64,000 nt of DNA, from assembly GCF_023091745.1 (NCBI RefSeq), contig NC_068926.1, positions 63,486,001 to 63,550,000 of the forward strand. Direction: 5' to 3'. This document shows positions 43,501 through 55,500 of this stretch, in pieces. This DNA is from Budorcas taxicolor (taxonomy: Eukaryota > Chordata > Mammalia > Artiodactyla > Bovidae). Position 1 is the first letter of the stretch, and each line of letters begins with the position of its first letter. The notes under the pieces are model-generated. The model saw only the letters and a list, made by a program, of their open reading frames with translations. It was not told the DNA's origin and ran no database searches. A program made the translations under genes and the position numbers.

Positions 43501-46500
43501 AGTTCACTTAATCCTTTCATGGCTTTTTGAGGCAGAGTTTTTTGTTGTTATTTTTTAAAAACTTAATTTATTGGGCTGCATTGGGCATGTGTGCCTAGTT
43601 GCTTCCCGGCCTAGGGGACTTTAGTTCCAGGACCGGGGATTGAATCTGCGTCTTCTGTATTCAATATATAGTCAGAGTCGCTCAGTTGTGTTGACTCTTC
43701 GCAACCCCGTGGACTGTATGGTCCATGGAATTCTCCAGGCTAGAATACTGGAGTGGGTTGCCATGCCCTCCTCCAGGGGGTCTTCCCAACCCAGGGATCA
43801 AACCCAGGTCTCCTGCATTGCAGGCGGATTCTTTACCAGCTGAGCCACAGGATTCTTATCCACTGGACCACCAGGAAACCACCGGACCACCAGGAAAGTC
43901 CCGTTGTTGTTTTGTTTTTTAAGAGAAATCAGTGGTGACATTTCAGACTATTTTCCTTTCAGACCCACTTGTCTCTTTAAGGGAAAAAGGATAAACTGCT
44001 TTCTTTTTTTTTTTTAACCCAACCATATAGCATAACCAGCTTTCCATGTCAACCATCATTTTCCAGACCTACTTAGAATTTTGTTGTTTGAATGTAGCGA
44101 TAAACTATTTAACCAAGCCCCTGGTGTTGGATATTGACATTGTTTCTTTTTTTTCTCTAGTAAACCATGCTACAGTGAACGTTCTTATGTATATTTCTTT
44201 GCATACTTCTTTGGTTATTTCTAATTTTTTAAAGGGAAATTGCTGGGTCGAAGCAGGTGAAGGTTTACATACGTTTAGCGCAATCACATTTCTTAATGCT
44301 TCATTGGGTGTGGTTTGGGACAGAATTGGTTGGGCTTGATGAATGCCGATTCTTTTGGGCTGCAGGTCCTGTGTGGTTCAGAGCACCTGTATCCTGGGCT
44401 CTTTCTTCTGTATCTCTGGTCTGAGTCTCCCAAGCCGGATAGATTTTGCTGTGTCCACCTAGAGGTCAACAACCCTTTGTCCGTCTTCTTTCTCCACCTT
44501 GACCCAGTAATTGGATCTCACCTCTGATCAGTTTGCAGTTGATTTCTGTGAGGCCCTCCTCTCTCGGCTTTTACGGTCGATTACACAACCGTTCCAGAGC
44601 ATTTGCAATTGAAGGGTGGCAATGGAGGGAGAGAGAGAGGCAAATGGAGAGACCTAGCTATCATTTAGTTTTATCACTCTCTGTCTGGAAGCTGCAGTGG
44701 CTGGCCTATTACCCCACCTTGAAATCCATGCTGTAGCCTTTCTGAATGGCTTGCAGCCCCAGAGATGGTACCACGACATCACTTGCTTCTGGCTCTATAC
44801 CTGCATCAGAGTCTCATTGCCTGGGGTACCACTGCTCTCTAGCCCATCACCTTCCTTTCACCTGGATGGGTTCCACTTATGCTAGAGCCACTTAAGGCAA
44901 TGGGTTTTGCAATTTTTTAAAAAAAAAACATTTTATTGAGGTATAGTTGCTTCCCAGGTGGTTCAGTGGTAAGGAATCTGCTTGTAATACAGGAGACACA
45001 GGTTCTATCCCTGGATCGGGAAGACCCCAGAAAAGGAAATGGCAACCCACTCCACTCCAGTATTTCTTGCCTGAGAAATGCCATGGATGGAGGAGCCTGG
45101 CAGGGTCCATCAGGTTGCAAAAGAGCCGGACATAACTGAGCCGGTAAACTATAACATAGTTGCTTTACGATGTTGTGTTAGTTTCTGCTGTATAAGGAAG
45201 TGAATCAGCTATGTGTGTAGACATATCCTCTCTTTCTTGGATCTCCCTCTCACTCTCCCACTTCCCCCACTCACCCCAACCCCGATTTTGCAACTTTGAA
45301 CTGAACCAGCCTGCCGACTCCTCTCATCCATTGGAGGTGTATTTGCAAGTAGGGAGTGAGGTCTTGTTAACCTTGAGAAGCATCTCCTGTGTGTTGGTGA
45401 GACCCACTCGTGAGTTCACCTGGCCCAGATTAGAGCCAAGCAACACCTAAACAGAGGGCTGCCTCTGGCCCCACTGTGTTAACCTGTTCATCTGTTGGCT
45501 GCTTGGGAGGCTTAGAGAGAAGTTGCTTTGAACCCGGGTTTATTGTTGGCTGAAGTCCCTGAATTGGGAGTCTCCAGATCGCGAAGAGTCGGACACGACT
45601 AAGCGACTTCACTTTGACTTTCCTCTTTCATGCATTGGAGAAGGAAATGGCAACCCACTCCAGTATTCTTGCCTAGAGAATCCCAGGGATGGGGGAGCCT
45701 GGTGGGCTGCTGTCTGTGGGGTCGCACAGAGTCGGACACAACCGAAGCGACTTAGCAGCAGCAGCAGCAGCAGCAGATAGATGGAAATTGGTTTCAGCAG
45801 AGCCAGCCTGAGCTTGAATGCCGGTTCCACGGTGTCCCAGCTGTGTGTCCTCACCCAGGAGCTTCCCCTCTCTGAGCCTGCAGCCCCAACTGTAAAAGGG
45901 GGAAGCTAGGCCTCCCGGGGTGGGGGGGGCAGTGGAGGCTAACTCCCCCAGATGATGTTGGTGTCCAATGTGAGAATCTCTCCACCTTTTTGTACAGGTG
46001 GGGCAGACAGCCTCCAAAAGCCTGAGAATCTGCACCTCTTGCCACATTGCCCTTGGGCAACAAAGTTCTTGCAAAAAGAAGCTGCCTCGGACTCTTGGTG
46101 ACCAGCTGCCAAGGCTAGGGGCCAGCTGAGCGGCCTGGCTGCTAAAGCAACTCTCATTTATAACATCCAAAGGCCAGCGCAGAGCACGGACCAGTGGTGT
46201 CCACCACCCTTGTTCCTCTAGTGAGAAGGAGATCTTGATCTTCTGGGTTCAGAAAAGTCCGGCCCTGAGGTCAAGGATGGAGGTCTGGCCTCTGCTCCTG
46301 AAGGGAAGAAGATGGAGAAGCCGGAGGGAAAAGACCCAGACATCCGCTCTGTCCCTGCGAGCTTGTCCAGCCCCCACCTCGTTCCTCATCTGTGGGGTGT
46401 CCGCTGCATAGGGCTGGTTGCAGGAACAGTGCCCCATTGTGAATCGTGTCCCAGGCCCCAGCAACATGCCTGGCAGAGCATCGGTGCCCAGCCAATGGGT

Positions 46501-49500
46501 AACTTGAAAGGGAATGGAAAGAATGCGTGACAGCGGCTTTGTAAGGTATAATGCCTGACCCCATAGCTCGCGTAACCCATGTTTTGAGTGACTTCCATGT
46601 GCTTCAGCATTGAACAAGCCGATCTCTCATTTCCAATCCCCCGCCTCACGACATTATGAGTTAGGAGGAATGGGCACCACTGTACAGAAGAGGAGACAGG
46701 TTCAGAGTGGTGAAGGCATGTGACCAAGTCATGCAAGGAGGAACCGCTTTGTAGGGGGCCAGCCCTGCAAACAGCAGAAAGGACCTTTTAGAGCTGTTGT
46801 GGGGGAGGGGAAATGCTGGAAGTTCCCATCTGGCATTGACAGTGTGCTTATTTCAATGAGCTTGTTAGAACAGCAATGTTGAGTTCTAGCCTTAGGTTGC
46901 ATTGTTTCAGTTTTAAAAGGGCCTGGATGGATGTTAACTGCTTGTGTTACATTCTTACCCAGTTGCTTGTATCTGGGCTTCCTCCCCCCGCCCCTCCCAA
47001 ATTGTTATTGTGTTAACTGTATCTGAGCCTTTACAAGTCCTTACAATGGATCAGCGCTCCCCAGGGTCCTATAAAACCTCTTCTCCCGGCAGTTCTGCGG
47101 CCAGCTTACTTCCTCTGGCTCAGAAATGATTCATTTTCTGCACTGCTGTTATGCCACCTTCCTCTCACTACTCCCTGCTGAGATCTCAGACTGTAATGGT
47201 CAGGAGTGCGGGGGTCCTTAGTTTATAACTGGAGTTCCTGCTAATTTTACCCATATCCACACCTTTCTCTACCTCTCTCTCCTCCGTGTCTTCATCTCTT
47301 TCTCTCTCTCTCTTTTTTTTTTTGTCATGCCTGGGGATCTTAGTTCCCCAGCTAAGGATCAAACCCAGGCCCTCAGCAGTGAAAGCACAGAATCCCAACC
47401 ACTGGACCACGAGGAAATTCCCTTTTTGACATCTTAATCATTGGAATCATTCTTTCCTGGATTTCTTTCCTAAAGAATGATGCTATAATGTATGATAATA
47501 ATTATTATAATCATAAAGAATAACTTTAAAAAAATTGAGGCAGAAATTATGCTAACCCCTTTATTTCTACAACCTCATTTAAGCCTTGCAACAGCTCTAT
47601 AAGGTGGGGTCTATTATTAACCTCATTTTACAAATGTGGAAACGGCGCTCAGAGAGGTTAACTGATTTCTCCAGGCCACACAGCAAGTAAGAGAACTCAT
47701 TTTCCCATTTGCATTCCCAATTGCTGGCTGGTTTTTGCCAAAGGAGACAATTGTGGATAAAGAGAGTTGGCATGTCACGGGTCTGATTTTATTTATTTTT
47801 ATTTTTTTAATTTTAAAAATTATTCTAAAATTTCTTTTATTTATTTGGCTGCACTCAGTCTTAGTTGCAGCATGCAGGATCTAGTTCCCTGACCAGGGAT
47901 TGAACCTGGGCCCCCTGTATTGGGAGCACAGAGTCTTAGCCATTGGACCACCAGGGAAGTCCCAGGGGTGATTTTTTAAAGTACCATTTGGTAAACATTC
48001 TTTCCTCTTAGGTAGAATTTAGAGTGGGAACTAGTTTTTGAAAGGTGGTCATTCTCGGGCTCTTATGCTTCAAAATAGGCCTAACTGCAGACTGAGCCGT
48101 CACATGCACGCCCCACATACCGTCGGGTTAATAAATGATTCATCTCCATCAGCTGTAATCTGAGTGCCTCCCATTATGATCCTTGTAACCTAGGATCTGT
48201 AAAGTTACTCTGTCCCATGTGATTAACAGCAAAACCTTACTATCCAGCTATTGAAAAAAAAAAAAAATTGAATTTGAAATAGAACCTCCCCAAACCAGGC
48301 CCCTAGCATCCTGGCACAGGCACCCCTGTTCTTCCTTTCTCAAATGAATATTTACGGGTTGGGCCTGGATTTCCCACACTGAACCACACAGACTGAAAGT
48401 GAAGGTGTGCATCTGAAAAGCAGAATGCTTTTTGTTCTTGAGTGAAAATTATTCCTGAGATGAAGTGAGAGGGCGGGGGCAATTCAGTCACCTTGTGGCC
48501 CAGCGTTGGGAGCATCGCCTATTGGAAGAGAGGCTTGCCTGGAGAGGCAGGCATAGAGGGGGCAGCCTGGATGGAAATTTCCAAATATGTGCTGGGGGCT
48601 TGCTCAGAGCACAACAGCAGGTGCTTTCCAATTACATGGAGGCCAGAAAAACAGGAAACGAATGTGATTCCGGGCGGCACGTGGGGACTGCTGGCTTATG
48701 GGGAGCTCTGCTCTCTGGACGACCTCAACCATCTGAACGATGGCAGAGACCTGGGCAGAACTGTCACAGAGGTCACAGAATGTTGCTGGGTGTCTGCTTC
48801 CTCTTATTTTGTCGGTGATGCTGACAGAGTAGGCTGTTTGTTCTCCCAGTATCTTGCAGAATCAAAGCACTGCCGAGAAAGCAAGAGGAATTTTTAAAAA
48901 ACTACACAAAGCTGGGGACTTTCCTGGCAGCCCTATGGCTAGGACTCTCCACTGCCCCTGTAGCGGTCATAGGTTCCATCCCTGGTTAGGGAACTAAGAT
49001 CTCACATGCCACAGGGCACAGCCAAAAAAAAACCCTGTCCTAAAACCCTGGAAACATACCATGTAGACCCATTTAGGGAACAGTTGAGGGGGCCTCTGAT
49101 ATCACTGAGTCACACCTTTATCATAATTCCTAGTTTTGATGATGGCCCTGTTTAGTACACTGCAAATGGCTTGCTGTACAAACGCAGGGACATTTGTTTT
49201 ACGTTTGGATAAGTTCCACCCAGGATAGCTGAACTAGAGAGAAAGTTGGTGCATTCATCAAATTTGGTAGATGGAAAATATTTCACTGCTTTTTTTTTCA
49301 TTATTGAGATTAAATGTCTTTTAATTGTCCATTTTCTATAAGGAGGTTATTTCTTATTAATTTTTTAGAGCTCTTTACATATTAGGGATAATAGTCTTTG
49401 GTCTATGATATTTGTTACATGGGTCACCCCCTCTCCCAATCAGTTTGCTGTTTGGCTTTGATTGGTGATGGGATTTCCTCCCATGCCCACCCCATCCCAT

Positions 49501-52500
49501 ATAGAAGGTTTTTGGGTTTGTAATCAGACTTATTGGCCTTTTCGTTACGCCTTTTGGGTTGAGTGGCATGCTTGCTGCTGCTGCTGCTAAGTCACTTCAG
49601 TCGTGTCTGACTCTGTGCGACCCCATGGACTGCAGCCCACCGGGCTCCCCCGTCCCTGGGATTCTCCAGGCAAGAACACTGGAGTGGGGTGCCATGGCCT
49701 TCTCCAAGTGGCATGCTTAGGAAAAGTCTAAAAGAGAAGGGGCCATTTGCCACGTGTTCCAGGTGACCAAGGCTTGACTGTGTTTAGAATCCGTGACCCT
49801 TTATGAAATAAGATGGTGGGATTGTACTTCATTTTTTTCTCTTGTTTTTGAGATGACTTCTTTTTACTCTGGAAGTGAGACGATAAACTAGAAAGCCACC
49901 CAAGCCCCCTCCCTCCCTTGTGGCAGGTTCCGGGTGCCGTTCTAAAGAGCCCATTGGCTGACAATAATGAAAAACAAGTTTGGGATAGCTGCAAAACAGG
50001 TATAACTAGAAAGGTAATTTTGAGGTAGGACTGTATTCTGTATGAAAGGTAAAACTGGGTAACCTGACCAGAAGTGCATCGTGTCCAGAGCAGGGGCCGG
50101 CGTGAGTTTCAGCTCTTAGGCCACTGAGTGCTCAGGGGTCAAAATCATTTTCAGTTTTCCGGTCAGAGTCCTCTCACTTTTGCCGAGCTCACACACACAC
50201 AGATGGAAACCTTCTAGAAAGAAAGGCTAGAGGGGATGGTGATACCAGCCTTGGGTCTGGAATTGTGTGTGAGTGCCTGACTCTCACCGGGTGACCCCAC
50301 ACCAGTCACGAGGCTTTTCAGAGCCTGGTGGCGTCAGGCTAAGCCAAAGCAAACAGAAGCCCAGAGCCTTCCACAAGGCATGTGGAGGCTGGCTTCAGGT
50401 CACCTGCAGTGCCTCCTGTTTGCCCAGCACCTTGGGGCTCTGGAAAGGGAGGGGCCTGAGCCCAGAGCGGTTAAGTCACTTGTCCAGAGTGACGCCAGAG
50501 CTGAGATCTGAACTCAGGACCAAGGCTGCGTAGCTCTACCCCGCTCCTCCTCTGGTCACAGGCGGTCCAGATGCTGCCAACCCGACTCCTGTGTGTGCTT
50601 CTATATGTACACACCACCCCCCTCTCCTGGGGGCCATCTCCCAGCCCTGCTTTGCCCCTCTCTCCTTCTGCTCCCTTCCTAGCTCCAGAAGTCCATCCAG
50701 GCCCCACATCCCACCCCTCGTGGAGCAGAAGCCTGGTCTCTGCACGGTCCATGACCTGCAAGAACAGCTGCCTTGGGGCCGGCTCTTGCCAACCACGATG
50801 ACCTCGGGCCCCACATGGCACGGTGTCAGAAGATGAGACAGAAACCTTTCCACCCGCCATCTGGGGGTAGGGGGGACACTCAGAACCACACAGAAGCCAT
50901 TTCCAGAGCCAGGGAAGCCAAATGTTACTCCCTGTGTCTCTAAAATGCCTGTTGACTGACCTGAGTCACTGTGAGAAACTGGTAGCCACCCACACGTGGC
51001 TGATGATCGCCAAACCCTGGTTCCGCATCTCCACGCAGGATGGCGTTACTCGAAAATCAGCCCACAGTGGCAATCAAATCATGGCCAGGCTCTGAGCCCT
51101 GACTTGGCATGCACACTGCCTCCCCCACCCCCACCCCCCGTCACAGCAGCCGCACAGGGACATCCCTGTACAGACGGGGAAACTGAGGCCAAGCCCCTTC
51201 CCGTAGCCTCTGCCATCTTAGCCGGGCAGGTCCTTAGACCCGTGCGTTGGGTCAGTCTGCCCTACAAGAATGTGGCTAGAAAAAGAACGGTGGGGTGCCT
51301 CTCGATCGTGTTTCCCACTCTCTGCCCCCTTGTTCATGCCACTTGCTGGGGTCCGGCTTCATGCCAGCCGCGGGGGTGGGGAGCAGAGCAGGGGACAGAG
51401 ACCACCTGGTCTCTGCGCTCTCAGAGCTCAGGGGGAGGTGGACGGAAAAGAGACTTACGCATGGAACCACAGTGATGGTAGCAGTGCAGTGAGCTTGGAG
51501 GAAAAGGGGAAGGAAGAAGCCTGGCTTTTATGAGCAGGAAAAAAAAAAGCCTGGCATTCTCTTCCAGTATTTTATATGAAAAATTTCGAACATGTAACAA
51601 AATTGAAAGAATTTCACAGCAGCTATTCATGTACCTACCATCTAGATTCTACCACTTATATCTGACTGTCCACCTCTGTCCATCTGTCAACCCGCTTCAT
51701 GTCTTTGGACAGCATATATTTTTGAAAGACAAGGAGGTGAAGCCATGGTCATGCCTTTAGAAGAGTCTTGCCAGTCCCCAGAAAGCCCATCCATGGCACC
51801 TGCCTGGCCCCTGTGAGACTCGGAATTGGTGACCCTTGGCTACACAGTCAAGAGGGAAAGAGTCACTAGTGGTGGAGAGTCTTGACTGTCTTGCATTTTT
51901 TTTTTTTCTTAAGGAGGTTTCTTTTTATTTTTTGGCCACTCCGCTTGGCATGTGGGATCTTTGTTTCCTGACCAGGGATTGAACCCGCGCCCTGGGCAGT
52001 GAAAGCACTGAACCCTAACCACTGGACCATAGAAGTTCTCTGCATTATTATTGCGCATAGTCATGCTTCAGGGGAGTCGTGGTAAGCGTCCTGGCGGAGA
52101 ACACGGTGCAGGACGAGCAAATTGCACAGGCTTCCCAGGTTGGCCTCGCAGGATGAGGCCAGCGATACATCAGGGAGGATGAAACGGTGGGTGGAGTCAT
52201 TACCTCAAAAACACCCTTGGCAGGATCTGGTGGGACGGGATGTCTGCACCCCCACCTGGCACCTCAGAGCAGCTCCTGCAGTCATCCGGGAAGGGAGATG
52301 TGAGCCCACAGGAGTGGGAGAGAGGCTGGCAAGCTGAGAGGAAGGTTTTTCCTTTCAGCCTGAGGATCTTGTACCCGGGAGCCTGCAGTCGGGCCACGCG
52401 GCTTCTCGGGCCCCAACGGGGCCTCAGTTGGGAGTCAGGAGAGGAGAGGTGGCCAGGGGCGCAGGCCGTGTGTTTCCACTCCGCGGAGGCCCTGGAGGAC

Positions 52501-55500
52501 CTGATGACTTCCAAGCCTGGGTGACGTTTGCTGGAGCGCGGAGCCTAGTCGTGTCACAAAGCCATACAGACGGTCAGAGTTCACTGACTGAGGGCTGCTG
52601 CGCCGGGCACTCTGCTGAATGTGTTCAGTGTGTGGGTTTCAATCCCCACCACAACCCTGTGAAATAAGTACCGGTGGCACGGTGGTAAAGAGCCCGCCTG
52701 CCAGTGCAGGAGATGTAAGAGACACAGGTTCGATCCCTGGGCCAGGAAGATCCCCTGGAGGAGGGCATGGCAACCCACTCCAGGAGAATTCTTGCCTGGA
52801 GAACCCCAGGGACAGAGGCATCTGGTGGGCTACAGCCCATAGGGTGGCAAAGAGTCAGACACGACCGAAGCGACTTAGTACGTACGCACGCTGCCCCATT
52901 TGCCATGTGAGGAAACTAAGTTACACGGCGCCCAGGCAGGATACTTGCTCACCTGGATTCAAACCCAATCTGTCTGGGTTCCTACCTGATCTCCTTTCTA
53001 TGGAGTTTGGGGCTTTTTCATATAAAACATCCAGTGTTGTTTCCTCAATGCACCTCTCAACAAATGCAGTTAGAATGTTCCAGATGGCTGGCCAGGTGTG
53101 CCGGGTCACCTTGGGTGGAATTCAGCCCACAGGTGGCCCTCCTCCAGTCCTCTGGCCCTGTGCAGTGCCCAAAGCCCCTGCCTGGCCTGCGGACAAGGGG
53201 AAGCTGGCGGGGGTGGGGTGTTTCCCTGCTATGGGTTTTGGTACCCACTTGTGGCCTGCTCAGGTGTCTTTGCCCCCTGGGCTCTGTATTGAGGATGCTC
53301 AGAGGTGGCAGGGAATTCAGGCTGAATTCAGGCTCTGAGGCTGAATTCCTTGTTGAGTCTGCTCAGGAGAGACCCGGCCCTTCCCTGTCTGTTCCCTCTG
53401 AGCCCCGCCCTCAGCAGGGAGCTCTGACCCGTGGGCTGTCTCTGGTCCCCTTGACGGGCTGCTGGGGCCGGGGGGTCACAGAGGCAGGAAAGGAGGAGAA
53501 ACAAGCCAAAGGCTGCTTATATTTCCCCGGGAGCCCTGAGTTCCAGGCACTGCCAGTTTCTTGGTCCACATTTCGTCACCTCCAAGGCGCCACCTATTTT
53601 AAGGTGCTCTGTTGTTTTGGGAACCACCAAGGAAGGAACGCTGCCTCCAAGGGAGAGCATTTGGATGTCAGAGACGAACAAAGTATGTGTCTCAGAAGTG
53701 GGTAGTTTCAAGTCATCCTCGTAGGAGCTCCCACCACTTCTGTTGGCCCACTTGCTAGATGGGAAAACTGAGGCTCGGGGAGCAGAAGGGACACTCCCAA
53801 GCCCCGACTGCCAGTGTCTGCAGAGCAGGTGTGCAGCCCCAGTTCACTTAGCTCTGTTAAGTGACGGGGGTCCCCCTGCACGTGGGTTCTCCCAGGCTCC
53901 TACGCAGTCTCAGGACCAGGGGGCCTCTGGGTCACCAGCTCACTTCTGCCTTAGAAGCTGGTGAATGAGAAGGTTATCTTTCATAAGTCTGGCCCCTCTT
54001 CTCCCATGGACTAAGATTTCTCGAGCTGTTTCCTGGACAGCTGGTTTGTTAGCGGCCATCGCCTTGTCAGCCGAGATGGTTTCTCAGAGTGTTAGTTTAG
54101 CGAGATGCTCTCCACTGTACTGTCCAGTATGGTAGCCACTGACTGCATGTGGCTATTACATTTAAATGAATGAAAGTTAATAAAATTACAAATTGAGTGC
54201 CTCGATCACACCACATTTGAAGTGCTCAGTAGTCACATGGGCCCATATTAGATGGTGCAGATATAGAACTTTATATCCTAGGATGAGAGGGTGCTGTGGA
54301 AAAAATATTTGCCCCTTAGAGAATCTGGTTGTATTTTAAAGGCTCTGATAAGTCCTGGAGTAAGAAACCGGTCTCACTTGGAGCCCAGAACTCCAAATTT
54401 ACTTGCCCACGAACCGTTTTAACACCTACAAATAGTTCTTTCCTTAAACACATCAAATGACCTTTCCTCCTGTCCCATGGCGGTCCTGAATATCACCCTT
54501 GTTGGGATTCTAACATCTCACTTCTTGTTTTGTCCCCAGATTGCCTCGGCTCCCCGGTGTTTACTCCCATCAAGGCGGACATAAGTGGCAACATCACTGT
54601 ATGTACTTGGCCTGGCAGCCCCAGTACCCAGATTGGGACTCTAATCCCACCCTGGTTACCACTGCCCTGCTACCCATTGCAAGTTCCCCAGGCTAAGGAA
54701 CAGAAGGAGACGTGGAAAACAGGCCTGGCTCCCAGTTCCTCTGACTCAAGGCTCCAGGTTCTTGGTTCTCCTGGCAGTCATGCCATCCAGTCACAGCCAA
54801 ACTATGATTCACAGTCTGGAGGGTTGACCTGAGAAGGACCTGGCTAGTACTTGGATTCACTCCACCAAACAAAAAATAAACTCCAAGGTCCACAGTTGCA
54901 CTGACCCAGCCCTTTCCTTCCTCAATCCTTAGAGCTCCTGATGGCATCCCCCAACCACTGACCCTCCCCCAGCAAGGACCCACCATGAGGCCGGTGCTGT
55001 GTCATTATCCCCATTTTACAGACAGGGAAACCGAGGCCCAGAGCTGTTGAGGGACTCACAGCAAGTAAGTGGCAGAGGTGGGATTCACATCCAAACTTCC
55101 TGCCTCTGACTCGGGAGCCTTCTTCCTGTTGGACATCTCTGAATCCTAAGGACCTACTTGTGTTTGTCCACAGAAGCGAAACTTCAGATACTTGGGGTTC
55201 AAGGTGCTGTCAGTAGTGGTTGGAGAACGTGGACTCTGGGGTCTGGTCAGGGCTGGAACCCGTTCTCACCTGCACCAGCTGTGTGACCCTAAGCACATCA
55301 CTTCGCCTCTCTGAGCCCGCTTCCTCATCTGTAAATTGGCACGACGGCAGGCACGTCAGGGTCGCTGTGGGGATTAGAGAAGGCTGTGACTGTAAAGCGC
55401 TGTGGGCATCCAGTGAATGCAGACGGCCCTGGGGATTATTACTGTCACGACCAGCCCCCACTGCTGGTCCTGGCACCTGTGGGCGGGACAGCGAGGCTCT

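Larger units (their letters stand above)
40523..54539 (+). other. GLTP: GLTP intron 1 (14 kb)
   Basis: No exon or gene seen inside. Content: a C-rich stretch after exon 1, two MER5-type elements, several SINEs, L1 pieces and MIRs. The repeat-free stretch near 48.1-48.25 kb is the best regulatory candidate. Confidence 0.75.

Noticed and set aside
52619..53338. 239-codon + strand frame in GLTP intron 1
   Set aside because: Its first third runs through a Bov-tA SINE and an MIR, and the rest has no recognisable domain.
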